37,927 nucleotides of DNA from Bhargavaea cecembensis DSE10 (GCF_000348905.1 NZ_AOFT01000023.1:1-37927); one strand, 5' to 3'; shown: positions 1-7,517, counted from the first letter of the stretch. Notes: generated from the sequence alone by a model not told the origin. Numbers and translations are program-made.

Positions 1-608
1 TTTCGTGTATAATCCGGCTTCAAGTTGCTCGGGTCCGTCCTGAATGGAAGGCCATGCGTTTCCAGGTACTCCATGACTTCCCTTCTTTCACTTAAAAGAA
101 ACGGCCGGATGAGAAGTCCTTTCCCGAATTTCCGGGATGCCGGGATGCCGGGTGCACCGTCCGCCGTGCCCCGGGCCAGCCGCATCAGCACGGTCTCCAG
201 CACATCGTCGGCATGGTGTGCCGTCGCGAGCACCCCATATTCCTTATGCCCCATGACTTCGGCGAAGTACCGGTACCGCTCCGTCCGGCAGACATCCTGG
301 ACATTGCCCCCCTCCTGCCGCACAATCTCTCCGACAGGAATCGCCGTTCCATGGAAAGGCACGCCAAGCCCTGCGCACATGGCGCGGACAAAGCGTGCGT
401 CTTCCGCCGACTCTTCACCGCGAAGCATATGATCGACATGTGCCGCCCCGACCGTGAAGCCGCCGGCTGCTCCGAGGCGTTTCATGACATGGAGGAGGGC
501 GACGGAATCAGGGCCGCCCGAGCAGGCGACGAGCACGCGGCTGCCTTCCGGGATCCATCCATGATCCCGGATCAGATCTGCCGCCTGCCTTTCCAGTTCT
601 TCCGTCAT
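1..608 (-). CDS. tilS: tRNA(Ile)-lysidine synthase, N-terminal part (cut by window edge)
   Basis: TilS adenylates C34 of the CAU-anticodon tRNA-Ile and attaches lysine, turning Met decoding into Ile decoding; it is essential in most bacteria. The reading frame stays open to base 1, giving about 202 N-terminal residues of a usual 430-470. The N-type ATP pyrophosphatase P-loop SGGPDS is at residues 30-35, followed by the family segments HVDHMLRGEES (near 58) and TAHHADDVLETVLMRLARG (near 130). Two in-frame ATGs exist, at 614 and 608. The GGAGGG lies 6 nt before the 608 ATG and abuts the 614 one, so 608 is chosen. It starts 24 nt after the spoIIE stop; the yabS and yabT genes that separate the two in B. 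subtilis are absent. Identity is certain; the C-terminal domains are outside the window. Confidence 0.96.
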   Translation of the reverse strand, partial: MTEELERQAADLIRDHGWIPEGSRVLVACSGGPDSVALLHVMKRLGAAGGFTVGAAHVDHMLRGEESAEDARFVRAMCAGLGVPFHGTAIPVGEIVRQEGGNVQDVCRTERYRYFAEVMGHKEYGVLATAHHADDVLETVLMRLARGTADGAPGIPASRKFGKGLLIRPFLLSERREVMEYLETHGLPFRTDPSNLKPDYTR

Positions 609-632
609 CTGCATCCCTCCTCCTGTTTCCTT

Positions 633-3044
633 TCATCTTACCACCGTTTCCTTCCCGGTAACCGTCGAATACGGCGTGAATATTGACCATTTCTGGACCG
701 TATGCTCGATCTTGATGACAATCACCGTCCTGTCATCCGACGGCAGCCGGAATTTGCGGCCCATCTCCTGCATGATATAATCCGCCATCCCGTCCGTCCC
801 GAGGTCTTCGCAGCGCGACAGCACCGCGCCCAGCATGCGCTCCTGCTGCTCAGGGGCGACAGAAGGTGAAAACATCCCGTCCGTCATCATGACGATCACA
901 TCGCCCGCCTTCAGGCCATGGCGCTTCGCGTCCACCGAGAAAGATGGCAGGAAGCCGAACGGCACCGCGGCGCTCTCAAGCTTGAACAGTTTCCCGCCCC
1001 GGCTGATGTAGGTCGACATCGAACCGGCCTTGTATGACCAGAGCCGGCCGTCCTGCAGGTCGATCAGCGCCAGGTCGACCGTCGCGTACATGTCATCCCC
1101 GCCCTTGAGCGACATGACATAATGAAGCGTGTGCATGGCCGTTTCCGGATCCATCCGCCGGTTCAGGCACTCCCTCATGAGCCGAATCACTTTCCGGCTT
1201 TCACGATATGCCTGCGCATCCGAGCCCATGCCGTCTGACAGGATCACCGCGGCAAGGCCGTCATGCAGGTGGAACACTTCGTGGGAGTCGCCGGCATGGA
1301 ATGTGCCGTCCTTGGAAGATGACACGACCGAATAGTCCATCGTGAAGCGGACGGCGGAGACGAACGTCACCTGGAGATGCGGGAACGGGTCCTCCAGGAA
1401 CACCGACTTCTCCACCTCGAACGGCTCGCCGTACATCTCGTTCAGGACCGGCATGATGAGCCGCTCCGCGACCATTCGCTCCGTCTCCCATTCGCTTTTG
1501 CGATCCGGCATCGAGCAGACAATCTTGCGCGCACCGCGCTCCTCCGACAGGATGTCCACCTGGAAATGCGGGATTTCCAGTTTGTGCAGACGTGCGGAGA
1601 GCTCCTCTTCTTCCGGGCGGAACGTCTTGATCTCTTCTTTCATATTCATCATCATGTCGTTCAGGTGGCGGCTCATGTCGCGGAGCTGAAGCGCAAGCAT
1701 CTTCCGCCCGTGATGAAGCTGATTGTTCAGGACCGCCTGGGAATAGTCCTCCTCAAGTTCCTGCATCAGTCCCGTGGAACGCACACACTTGTACCCGATC
1801 CGCTCCTCCATCCTGATTCTCGGGCCCCGTTTCGGCGAAGCCTGGGCTTTCATCCATTCATCCAGGAGCGGTGCGATGCCGTCCTCGGGATCCGCCCAGC
1901 ACTTTTCGTAGCGGAAACACGATTGGCAGATGGACGGCGGACGGCGCTGCCCCTCGTCTTCCCTGCTGCCGTTGTGATCGCTTACAAGCTGCGACATGAA
2001 GTGTGCAAACTGATGGAAATCATGCAGCTGGCTGTCCATCTTCTCTTCGAGCCAGACTCTCCGGCGCTCAGACTGAACGGTGCGGTCCGGATTCACCCGG
2101 CTGCGCACAAACGCAAGCGAGCGGCTCGGGATGCAGAGGAACAGCAGCGTGGCGAGCGCCATCGACATAAAGTGGACGTCATCAAGCGGCAAGGTCTCGT
2201 CATACATATAGAAGAACACCGATGCGAGCGGCGCGGCTGCGGCGATGCCGAGCTTGCCGGCCTTCGCCGCGATCCCCGCACAAAAGCCGGTCAGTGCATA
2301 AAGCGCGATCATGCCGCTGAACTCAAGATCGGACACGCTGACGATCGTCCCGATCACCGTCGCCGCGGCCGTCCCCGCTGCCAGCCCCCCGACCGACACC
2401 GAGAACAGCACGGCGAGGTGGATCAGCACGGCCGGAAGCGAGAACTGTCCGTAGATGATCCCGCCCATTCCCGTGATCATGATCGCGCCGACCAGGAAAG
2501 CGGCCCCCGCCCGCTCCGCCGTCCACCGCTCATGCAGGAACTTGTGCGCCTGTGTAAACACCGCAAACAGGAACACCGCCATAAATGCCGTCAGCAGGGC
2601 TTCACAGGCGATGAGGAACCATACATCGCCTGCCACCTGGCCGCCGTAGGACGCCATCTGCCAGACCGACTGGATCGCCAAAACGACAAGACCGAGCGTC
2701 ACCGGCACCGACTTCCTGAAGACGCGGAAACGGATGATCGAATGGAACAGCAGGATCTGAAGGACGTGGATCGCCAGCTGCCCCGGTCCGAGCATCAGGC
2801 TTCCGAGCCCCCCGCCGATGATGACGAACGGCAGGTAGTTCCGGTATCGGATCGCCGCCAGCGCCCACACCGGCAATAGGAAAGGCACCGCAGCCTCGAA
2901 CAGCACCGCCCTTGAAAGGAAAAACGAAGCTGCCAGGAAAAACAGCGAGAATCCGATCTTCACCTTGCGCCTGGACACAGCATCCGCCCAGCGCCTGAAT
3001 GGCATGCCTGCATTTTGCCATGCCTCATTCCCCAATAATCTCAT
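633..3044 (-). CDS. spoIIE: Stage II sporulation protein E, membrane PP2C-type phosphatase
   Basis: SpoIIE sits at the polar septum during sporulation, interacts with FtsZ, and dephosphorylates SpoIIAA to release sigma-F in the forespore. The protein is 803 residues (B. subtilis about 827). It has a hydrophobic N-terminal third with about ten membrane segments (roughly 30-310), a central region with a short Cys cluster (CQSCFRYEKC, near 370), and a C-terminal PP2C domain. The PP2C metal-binding aspartates are visible in LSDGMGSD (near 603), MMTDGMF (near 718) and SDDRTVIV (near 770). The start is ATG 3044, preceded by AGGGGGAAT at good spacing; the frame continues upstream to 3290, but that part overlaps the promoter and has no family similarity. 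The tRNA-Met gene lies divergently upstream. Intact SpoIIE argues for sporulation capacity. Confidence 0.97.
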   Translation of the reverse strand: MRLLGNEAWQNAGMPFRRWADAVSRRKVKIGFSLFFLAASFFLSRAVLFEAAVPFLLPVWALAAIRYRNYLPFVIIGGGLGSLMLGPGQLAIHVLQILLFHSIIRFRVFRKSVPVTLGLVVLAIQSVWQMASYGGQVAGDVWFLIACEALLTAFMAVFLFAVFTQAHKFLHERWTAERAGAAFLVGAIMITGMGGIIYGQFSLPAVLIHLAVLFSVSVGGLAAGTAAATVIGTIVSVSDLEFSGMIALYALTGFCAGIAAKAGKLGIAAAAPLASVFFYMYDETLPLDDVHFMSMALATLLFLCIPSRSLAFVRSRVNPDRTVQSERRRVWLEEKMDSQLHDFHQFAHFMSQLVSDHNGSREDEGQRRPPSICQSCFRYEKCWADPEDGIAPLLDEWMKAQASPKRGPRIRMEERIGYKCVRSTGLMQELEEDYSQAVLNNQLHHGRKMLALQLRDMSRHLNDMMMNMKEEIKTFRPEEEELSARLHKLEIPHFQVDILSEERGARKIVCSMPDRKSEWETERMVAERLIMPVLNEMYGEPFEVEKSVFLEDPFPHLQVTFVSAVRFTMDYSVVSSSKDGTFHAGDSHEVFHLHDGLAAVILSDGMGSDAQAYRESRKVIRLMRECLNRRMDPETAMHTLHYVMSLKGGDDMYATVDLALIDLQDGRLWSYKAGSMSTYISRGGKLFKLESAAVPFGFLPSFSVDAKRHGLKAGDVIVMMTDGMFSPSVAPEQQERMLGAVLSRCEDLGTDGMADYIMQEMGRKFRLPSDDRTVIVIKIEHTVQKWSIFTPYSTVTGKETVVR

Positions 3045-3081
3045 GATTCGATTCCCCCTCGTCTTTGAATCAAGTGTCCTG

Positions 3082-3114
3082 AGTATACCGGGGCGATTCA
3101 CGGAAGTTTGTCTG
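3082..3114 (-). promoter_or_regulatory. spoIIE promoter with 21-bp spacing
   Basis: On the minus strand a TATACT -10 (3082-3087) is preceded, after 21 bp instead of 17, by CAGACA (3109-3114). B. subtilis spoIIE and spoIIG are known for such overlong sigma-A promoters that need Spo0A~P. A Spo0A-box-like CGTCGAA (6 of 7 to TGTCGAA, about 3141-3147) lies just upstream of the -35. The combination supports Spo0A control. The box itself is a weak match. Confidence 0.6.
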
Positions 3115-3246
3115 TTCCTGGCAACCCGCCCGGAGAAACTTTCGACGGAATCAGCCTCTTTTTTGGAATCTTCCGGATAAGCGGAACATGGCGGCAAATC
3201 GGCGAATCCTGCGGCAGATTTTTTAAAGCACCGGATTAGAAAAGGA

Positions 3247-3275
3247 TTGACACCGGCTGTAATGCTCTGTATGAT
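3247..3275 (+). promoter_or_regulatory. Sigma-A promoter of tRNA-Met
   Basis: TTGACA (3247-3252), a 17-bp spacer and TATGAT (3270-3275) form a near-consensus housekeeping promoter 19 bp before the mature tRNA 5' end. It fires away from spoIIE. Confidence 0.85.
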
Positions 3276-3294
3276 ATGGAAGTGTCGCAAACAC

Positions 3295-3368
3295 GGCGGT
3301 GTAGCTCAGCTGGCTAGAGCGTACGGTTCATACCCGTAAGGTCGGGGGTTCGATCCCCTCCGCCGCCA
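3295..3368 (+). tRNA. tRNA-Met (CAT anticodon)
   Basis: A complete cloverleaf can be drawn. The 7-bp acceptor stem is GGCGGTG/CGCCGCC with discriminator A. The D arm is GCTC..GAGC. The anticodon stem is TACGG/CCGTA around the loop TTCATAC. The T arm is GGGGG TTCGATC CCCTC. The anticodon is CAT. The stem lacks the three G-C pairs of initiator tRNA and the acceptor 1-72 pair is a normal G-C, so this is the elongator. CCA is not encoded. B. subtilis also carries tRNA genes between yabR and spoIIE. Confidence 0.95.
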
Positions 3369-3373
3369 TATGT

Positions 3374-3411
3374 AAACCGGCCCTTCCCAAAACGGGAAGG
3401 GCCGGTTTTTT
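3374..3411 (+). terminator. Terminator after tRNA-Met
   Basis: A 12-bp stem (CCGGCCCTTCCC / GGGAAGGGCCGG) with loop AAAAC is followed by a run of T. Flanking A and T runs extend the pairing, so it may work in both directions. Confidence 0.9.
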
Positions 3412-3550
3412 CATGTCCGGATGCGCCGCCCGCCTTGTTTCATGCGGAACATTGACGGATAGTGGCGGGCCAGGGGATTTCATCCGGGGGAATTCCGCCT
3501 TTTCACCCATGCAAGTCAGCGCCTTTCTCTAAGCTGATGGATGACGGCAA
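3412..3550. other. Intergenic stretch, no recognised content
   Basis: Between the tRNA terminator and the yabR terminator I see no coding frame with a ribosome binding site, no repeat and no convincing promoter. Confidence 0.5.
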
Positions 3551-3588
3551 TAAAAAGCGGCCTGCCGGATTGGATCCGACAGGCCGCC
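3551..3588 (-). terminator. Terminator after yabR
   Basis: On the minus strand the stem GCGGCCTGTCGGAT pairs with ATCCGGCAGGCCGC (one G-T wobble) and is followed by TTTTTAT. It closes the yabR transcript and stops transcription from running into the tRNA/spoIIE intergenic region. Confidence 0.88.
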
Positions 3589-3655
3589 GAAGCGGTCCCG
3601 GGCTGTTCCCGGGCATCTATATCAGAGATTTTTTTCGATCGAAGCAGTCAGCAAG

Positions 3656-4093
3656 TCAGCCTCTTCTCGCACCCCGGCCGCCGCGCTTGGATTCAGTCGC
3701 GCGCTTGAGGGTGGACAAACGGTCTTCACTGTCTTTCAGGAACCGTGCCATCTTCTGCTCGAAGTTTTCTTTTCCTCCGCGTCCATGGTCGCTGCCGCCA
3801 CGGTTGCCGCCGCTGCGCGGGCGGTATGGGCGCTCCGGACGCTGAGGACGCTCGGATTCCGGCTTCGCCTTCCGGATTGACAGGCCGATTTTCCCGTCAT
3901 TGCCGACATTCATCACTTTAACTTCTACGGTATCTCCGACCTTGAGCAAATCATTGATGTCCTTGACGTAGTGGTCTGCAACCTCACTGATGTGGACCAG
4001 GCCAGTCTTCCCGTTAGGCAGCTCAACGAATGCCCCGAAGTTGGTGATTCCTGTTACTTTTCCCTGTACCTTGCTGCCGACTTCAATTGACAT
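3656..4093 (-). CDS. yabR: S1-domain RNA-binding protein (YabR-like)
   Basis: A small protein of 145 residues with one S1/OB-fold domain at about residues 1-72 (VGSKVQGKVTGITNFGAFVE, then GLVHISEV and a KVGDTVEVKV strand). It ends in a basic, Gly/Arg/Pro-rich disordered tail, typical of S1-type general RNA-binding proteins related to the polynucleotide phosphorylase C-terminus and to GSP13. The cellular role of YabR is not settled; RNA or ribosome association is the family expectation. ATG 4093 has GGAGG 12 nt upstream, a somewhat long spacing. It has its own strong promoter and terminator, so it is monocistronic although it follows divIC as in B. subtilis. Confidence 0.92.
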   Translation of the reverse strand: MSIEVGSKVQGKVTGITNFGAFVELPNGKTGLVHISEVADHYVKDINDLLKVGDTVEVKVMNVGNDGKIGLSIRKAKPESERPQRPERPYRPRSGGNRGGSDHGRGGKENFEQKMARFLKDSEDRLSTLKRATESKRGGRGARRG

Positions 4094-4110
4094 AAAAAAA
4101 ATGCTCCTCC

Positions 4111-4165
4111 TTAAAGATTAAGCGGGCTGTTCAGACAGCCATGCATACATATTCCGGGTCTTGAC
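4111..4165 (-). promoter_or_regulatory. yabR leader with two small hairpins
   Basis: The roughly 85-nt untranslated leader can form GGTCT-GTCA-AGACC and, just before the Shine-Dalgarno, GGCTG-TCTGAA-CAGCC. No T-run follows either, so these are not terminators. A translational or stability role is possible but unproven. Confidence 0.35.
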
Positions 4166-4185
4166 AGACCAAGTCCCTTGACCTA

Positions 4186-4213
4186 ATTATAACCAACAAT
4201 CAAAGAGTGTCAA
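4186..4213 (-). promoter_or_regulatory. Sigma-A promoter of yabR
   Basis: Perfect TTGACA (4208-4213), a 16-bp spacer and perfect TATAAT (4186-4191) on the minus strand, about 95 bp before the start codon. This should be a strong promoter. Confidence 0.85.
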
Positions 4214-4278
4214 TGAATCGGCCGTTTTTCTTGGACTGGGCGGAGTTTCAGAGGATCCTTTCCTCATCCGCATCCCCA

Positions 4279-4325
4279 TTAAAAACAGCAGCGGCTCCTC
4301 CGGTCAATCCCGGGCCGCTGCTGTC
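4279..4325 (-). terminator. Terminator after divIC
   Basis: The minus-strand stem ACAGCAGCGGC pairs with GCCGCTGCTGT around a GC-rich loop and is followed by TTTTTAAT. It ends the yabP-yabQ-divIC unit. Confidence 0.88.
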
Positions 4326-4345
4326 CCCCATTTATAGAAGACGGT

Positions 4346-4780
4346 TTACTCCTCGGAGTCGCCGTCTTTTTTCTCTTTGTCTTTGTCTTTTTTCTCCTCG
4401 TCCGGGAGCGTGAAGATGATTTCGCCTTCCTCTGACAGGAGGTATTCCTTCCTGGCGAGCTTGGCGATGTATTCCGGGTCGTCAAGTTTTTCGAGCTCAA
4501 GTTCCAGGGCCGCGCCTTCTTCCTGGAGTTTCTCCAGTTCCGCCAAAGCGGCTTTTTTCTCTTCCTGCTTGGCTGCGATGGCCTGGTTCTTTTCGACGAG
4601 CGACCAGGCCATCCACCCGAACGTCAGCGCCGCGATGACGGCAAAGACGGCGAGTCTCCGGTAGAGCCGGACTTTCCGCGCTTTCTTGATCTGTTCCTTG
4701 CGTTCCCGGGCCCGGACATACTCGGTCTGGATCGGTGTGACGGGCCCATGACTGTTTGCCTGCCTGCTTTTCTGTTCCAT
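4346..4780 (-). CDS. divIC: Cell division protein DivIC (FtsB-like)
   Basis: DivIC is a bitopic divisome protein that works with FtsL and DivIB to activate septal peptidoglycan synthesis. The 144-residue product has a basic cytoplasmic N-terminus (KKARKVRLYRR), one membrane segment at about 41-62, and an outer coiled coil (about 65-100, rich in Glu/Lys/Leu). It then has the conserved DDPEYIAKLARKEYLLSEEG segment and a very acidic/basic tail (DEEKKDKDKEKK). ATG 4780 is used because a TATAAT promoter lies at 4821-4826, so the upstream ATG at 4822 would be outside the transcript. A GGGGG stretch 7 nt upstream supports 4780. It lies 48 bp after yabQ. Confidence 0.93.
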   Translation of the reverse strand: MEQKSRQANSHGPVTPIQTEYVRARERKEQIKKARKVRLYRRLAVFAVIAALTFGWMAWSLVEKNQAIAAKQEEKKAALAELEKLQEEGAALELELEKLDDPEYIAKLARKEYLLSEEGEIIFTLPDEEKKDKDKEKKDGDSEE

Positions 4781-4820
4781 CCTCGGTCCCCCTGCCTGCG
4801 TCGGAGCGCATGATTCATCC

Positions 4821-4849
4821 ATTATACCTCATGCGGACCTCTTTTTTAA
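4821..4849 (-). promoter_or_regulatory. Sigma-A promoter for divIC
   Basis: TATAAT (4821-4826) preceded by 17 bp and TTAAAA (4844-4849; 4 of 6 to TTGACA), overlapping the end of yabQ. A vegetative promoter is expected here because divIC is needed for growth, whereas yabPQ upstream have a sporulation promoter. Confidence 0.6.
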
Positions 4850-5332
4850 GGGGCGGCCGGGGAACTTGCGGCGAACTTTTCTTGACAGATTCCCCGCTTT
4901 TCTGCGGATCGCCCGTATCGGTTTTTGGAAGGGGCGCAGCAGCAGCCGGACCAGAAAGAGAATCAGGCGGACCGGAATATTGACAATGAAGGCCACCGTC
5001 CTCCAGATGAGCCCGAGCAGGAACAGGACCGGCCGGATGACCAGCGCGGCAATCAGTCTCCCCGCAAACCGGAACGGCCGGTGGAGCGCAGATTCGTAGA
5101 GAAGCACACCGACCAGCTGGGCAAGCAGGTCATAGAGCCTCCATTCACCCGAGCGCACGGCGAACAGGACAGAAAACGCGAACAACCCCAAAAGCGGCCA
5201 CGCCATCAGCTCGATGGCGGTGCCGGCCCGGGTGCCGCCTCCCGCCGTCCGGATCATGTCGATGACGGCAGCGGCGAGGATGCCTGTCCCGACCATGGCC
5301 AGCAGGCTGAGCAGCTGATGGGAAACGATCAT
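4829..5332 (-). CDS. yabQ: Spore cortex biosynthesis protein YabQ
   Basis: YabQ is a polytopic mother-cell membrane protein needed for spore cortex formation in B. subtilis. This product has 167 residues with about four hydrophobic segments: residues 5-27, 42-60, 68-85, and a long one at 93-130. A very basic C-terminal tail (RAIRRKAGNLSRKVRRKFPGR) should lie in the cytoplasm. The ATG overlaps the yabP stop in an ATGA, so the two are translationally coupled. The sigma-E promoter before yabP should also drive this gene. Confidence 0.92.
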   Translation of the reverse strand: MIVSHQLLSLLAMVGTGILAAAVIDMIRTAGGGTRAGTAIELMAWPLLGLFAFSVLFAVRSGEWRLYDLLAQLVGVLLYESALHRPFRFAGRLIAALVIRPVLFLLGLIWRTVAFIVNIPVRLILFLVRLLLRPFQKPIRAIRRKAGNLSRKVRRKFPGRPLKKRSA

Positions 5333-5634
5333 CCGAATAACTTAGTAAGGATATTCCTTGAATGACCGTCTTCATCTTCGTACTGGAGCACTTTTACGGT
5401 CCCCTCGAGGGTGAGGAGGCCCTTGTCCACATCGAGATGGACGATCCGGAGCCCGTCTCCCCGGATCTGGAGCTGCCCCTGCGAGGTCCGCACGATAAAC
5501 TCTTCCTGGTCAAATCGATCGATCGCCTTTACCGACGTCAGGTCCATCCTTTTGCGGTTTCGGAGCGACACGTGGTGGTCGCCGGATGGAATCTGGTAGG
5601 CGGTGCCCGGATTGTCCGTCTGTTCGATCTGCAT
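5329..5634 (-). CDS. yabP: Sporulation protein YabP (spore cortex formation)
   Basis: YabP belongs to the YabP/YqfC family, small soluble mother-cell proteins made under sigma-E; in B. subtilis yabP is cotranscribed with yabQ. The product has 101 residues. The conserved core runs from DHHVSLRNRKRMDLTSVKAI through FIVRTSQGQLQIRGDGL to LTLEGTV, ending in KLFG. ATG 5634 follows AAGGGGG with 9 nt spacing. An in-frame upstream ATG at 5703 is rejected because it overlaps the sigma-E promoter elements. Confidence 0.92.
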   Translation of the reverse strand: MQIEQTDNPGTAYQIPSGDHHVSLRNRKRMDLTSVKAIDRFDQEEFIVRTSQGQLQIRGDGLRIVHLDVDKGLLTLEGTVKVLQYEDEDGHSRNILTKLFG

Positions 5635-5676
5635 CTGTTCGTTCCCCCTTTTCGCTTGTCCTTGTCCGTTCAACGC

Positions 5677-5706
5677 ATTGTATGAGCGGAAGCGGGGAAA
5701 CATGAC
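5677..5706 (-). promoter_or_regulatory. Sigma-E promoter of yabP-yabQ
   Basis: On the minus strand GTCATGTT (5699-5706), exactly 14 bp, then CATACAAT (5677-5684). This is an almost perfect match to the sigma-E consensus (KMATATT, N14, CATACANT), 43 bp before the yabP start. It fits known mother-cell expression of yabPQ. Confidence 0.85.
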
Positions 5707-5721
5707 CGGGAGGAAGGCAAG

Positions 5722-5762
5722 AGAAAAACGACCCGGGCGCTGGGAACGCTCCGGGCCGTTTT
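5722..5762 (-). terminator. Terminator between rqcP and yabP
   Basis: The minus-strand stem AACGGCCCGGAGCG pairs with CGCCCGGGTCGTT (one bulge and one mismatch) and is followed by TTTTCTC. It separates the vegetative mfd-mazG-rqcP unit from the sigma-E yabPQ unit. Confidence 0.82.
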
Positions 5763-5765
5763 CTG

Positions 5766-6056
5766 TCAGTCCTCGTCGTCGATGAATTCAGGTTCGACTT
5801 TGTCGAGTTTTTCTTCTTTCAGGATGGTGAACATATTGCCGGCTTCGTCTTTTTTGACGGAGTCCTTCAGCATGTCCACACGGGCGGTGACGAGCTTCTG
5901 GCCAAATCGGATGGCAAGCTCGTCGCCTTCTTTGACAACGCTTGATGCTTTGGCCTTTTTGCCGTTTACCGTAATGCGGCCCTGGTCCGCGACTTCCTTT
6001 GCGAGCGTGCGCCGCTTGATCAGGCGGGACACTTTCAGGAATTTATCGAGTCTCAC
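5766..6056 (-). CDS. rqcP: RqcP, S4-domain ribosome quality control factor (YabO)
   Basis: RqcP (YabO, Hsp15-like) binds stalled 50S subunits together with RqcH and supports C-terminal alanine tailing of nascent chains. The product has 96 residues with the S4 RNA-binding domain at the N-terminus (MRLDKFLKVSRLIKRRTLAK, then QGRITVNGKKAK). The B. subtilis protein is about 86 residues; the extra length is an acidic tail ending EFIDDED. Translation starts at GTG 6056, immediately after the mazG TAA; a GGAGAGG inside the mazG end serves as Shine-Dalgarno. Coupling to mazG is as in B. subtilis. Confidence 0.94.
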   Translation of the reverse strand: MRLDKFLKVSRLIKRRTLAKEVADQGRITVNGKKAKASSVVKEGDELAIRFGQKLVTARVDMLKDSVKKDEAGNMFTILKEEKLDKVEPEFIDDED

Positions 6057-7517
6057 TTACATCCTCTCCAATCGTTTCGCTTCGTCCCAGAACGCGTCGA
6101 GCTCGTCGAGCGTGTAGGCTTCAAAACGGCCCCGGCCTTCCCGGACCCGTTCTTCGACATGGGAAAAGCGCCTTCTGAACTTGCGGTTGGCGCCGGCCAT
6201 CGCCTCTTCTGGCGACACCTTATAATAACGGGCGAGGTTGACGAGCGTGAAGAGCACGTCGCCGAACTCGTCGGTCCGCTCGCCTTCTCCCCCATTCTCT
6301 GCTGCACGGCAGAATTCCTCCCATTCCTCTTCGAACTTCTCCCAGGCGCCTTCCGCGTCCGGCCAGGTGAATCCGTGCCTTGCGGCTTCCTTCTGGTAGT
6401 TGTACGACGTGAGGAGCGAGGAGGCGTAGCGCTCCTGCCCGTCCAGGACCGAGCCGGACATTCCGCCCTTTTCCTGTTCCTTGATCGCCTGCCAGTTGCT
6501 CACGACGGCATCGGAGTCCGCGGCATCGGCATCGCCGAACACATGCGGGTGCCGGCGGATCATTTTTTCCGCGACCGCCTCAAGCACATCCTCCATCTGG
6601 AAGTAGCCGTCGTCCTCGCCGATCTGGGCATGGAGGAACACCTGGAGAAGCACGTCGCCCAGCTCGCCGATGATGGCGTCATCGTCCCCGTCATCGATTG
6701 CCTGGACGAGCTCATGCGCTTCCTCGATCATGTATTTCCGGAGCGACTCATGGGTCTGTTCGCGGTCCCACGGGCAGCCGTCCGGGCTTCTCAGGATGCG
6801 GATGATCTCCCGGAAGGCGTCCCATTCCTTCAGCCGCTCTTCAAGGCGGGCGGCAGGCGGGACGTAGACCGTCATGAGGTTGCTCGTCTCCACCGTACGG
6901 TCCAGCTCATAAAGCGGGACGGTGACGAGCTTTTCTTCAGACGAGCCGGCTGCCGTGACAATCGTCACCGGATGGTCGTCCGGGTACTTTTCCATGAGCG
7001 TCAGCTTCACGTCTGAGGCGCTGAACGTGTCATACACCTGCGCAATCAGGACGTGCTGGTTCATCTTCACGTCGTCACGGTGCATCTCCGTGCCGTCAAG
7101 CAGCTGGAAGCCGTCGATCGGGTCGATCCGGAGCGCATTGAATACCGGATCGAGGAAGCTCTGGCCGCCTTCGATATGAAGGCTGACCCTTTCTTCCCGC
7201 TCTGCTTCGACAAGGTGCTGGACGGTCTGTTCGGCAACGAGCGGGTGGCCGGGCACGGCGTACACGACCGGTTCGTTTTCAGCCATCGCCAGGAGCGCAT
7301 CCGCGATTTCGCGGTAGACGGGAGGAAAGGTGTCATGCTTTTCGTAGACGTCATCGAACGTACGGAACCGGATGCCTTCCGCCTCCAGCTCTGCGATGAC
7401 GGGATGGTCCTCGGTCCGGACATGGACGAGGCCGGCATTTTTCAGCTGCCGGTAGACGCCGAGCGGCAGCCCGTCGAGGCCCGACGCCCCGAGGCCGATC
7501 ACGGTGATTTCATTCAT
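6057..7517 (-). CDS. mazG: MazG-family nucleotide pyrophosphohydrolase with methylase-like N-terminal domain (YabN)
   Basis: The 486-residue protein is a fusion, as in YabN. Residues 1-215 form a tetrapyrrole (corrin/porphyrin) methylase-like domain (VIGLGASGLDGLPLG at the start, VVYAVPGHPLVAEQTV near 85). Residues about 225-486 form a MazG domain that cleaves NTPs to NMP and pyrophosphate, probably removing aberrant nucleotides. The metal-binding pattern is seen twice: EEAHELVQAIDDGD with ELGDVLLQ (near 266-292), and EEWEEF with DEFGDVLF near the C-terminus. What the methylase-like domain does is unknown in the family. Start ATG 7517 follows AGGAAGTGAT and lies 4 bp after yabM. Confidence 0.95.
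   Translation of the reverse strand: MNEITVIGLGASGLDGLPLGVYRQLKNAGLVHVRTEDHPVIAELEAEGIRFRTFDDVYEKHDTFPPVYREIADALLAMAENEPVVYAVPGHPLVAEQTVQHLVEAEREERVSLHIEGGQSFLDPVFNALRIDPIDGFQLLDGTEMHRDDVKMNQHVLIAQVYDTFSASDVKLTLMEKYPDDHPVTIVTAAGSSEEKLVTVPLYELDRTVETSNLMTVYVPPAARLEERLKEWDAFREIIRILRSPDGCPWDREQTHESLRKYMIEEAHELVQAIDDGDDDAIIGELGDVLLQVFLHAQIGEDDGYFQMEDVLEAVAEKMIRRHPHVFGDADAADSDAVVSNWQAIKEQEKGGMSGSVLDGQERYASSLLTSYNYQKEAARHGFTWPDAEGAWEKFEEEWEEFCRAAENGGEGERTDEFGDVLFTLVNLARYYKVSPEEAMAGANRKFRRRFSHVEERVREGRGRFEAYTLDELDAFWDEAKRLERM

Noticed and set aside
1377-2879. Long plus-strand frame of 500 codons opposite spoIIE
   Set aside because: It is the antisense of an unmistakable spoIIE; long shadow frames are expected at high G+C. 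Its product is Arg/His-rich with no family resemblance.
4161-4191. TTGACA on the plus strand at 4161 as a promoter
   Set aside because: The only -10-like sequence lies 21 bp away and belongs to the opposite-strand yabR promoter; no gene follows.
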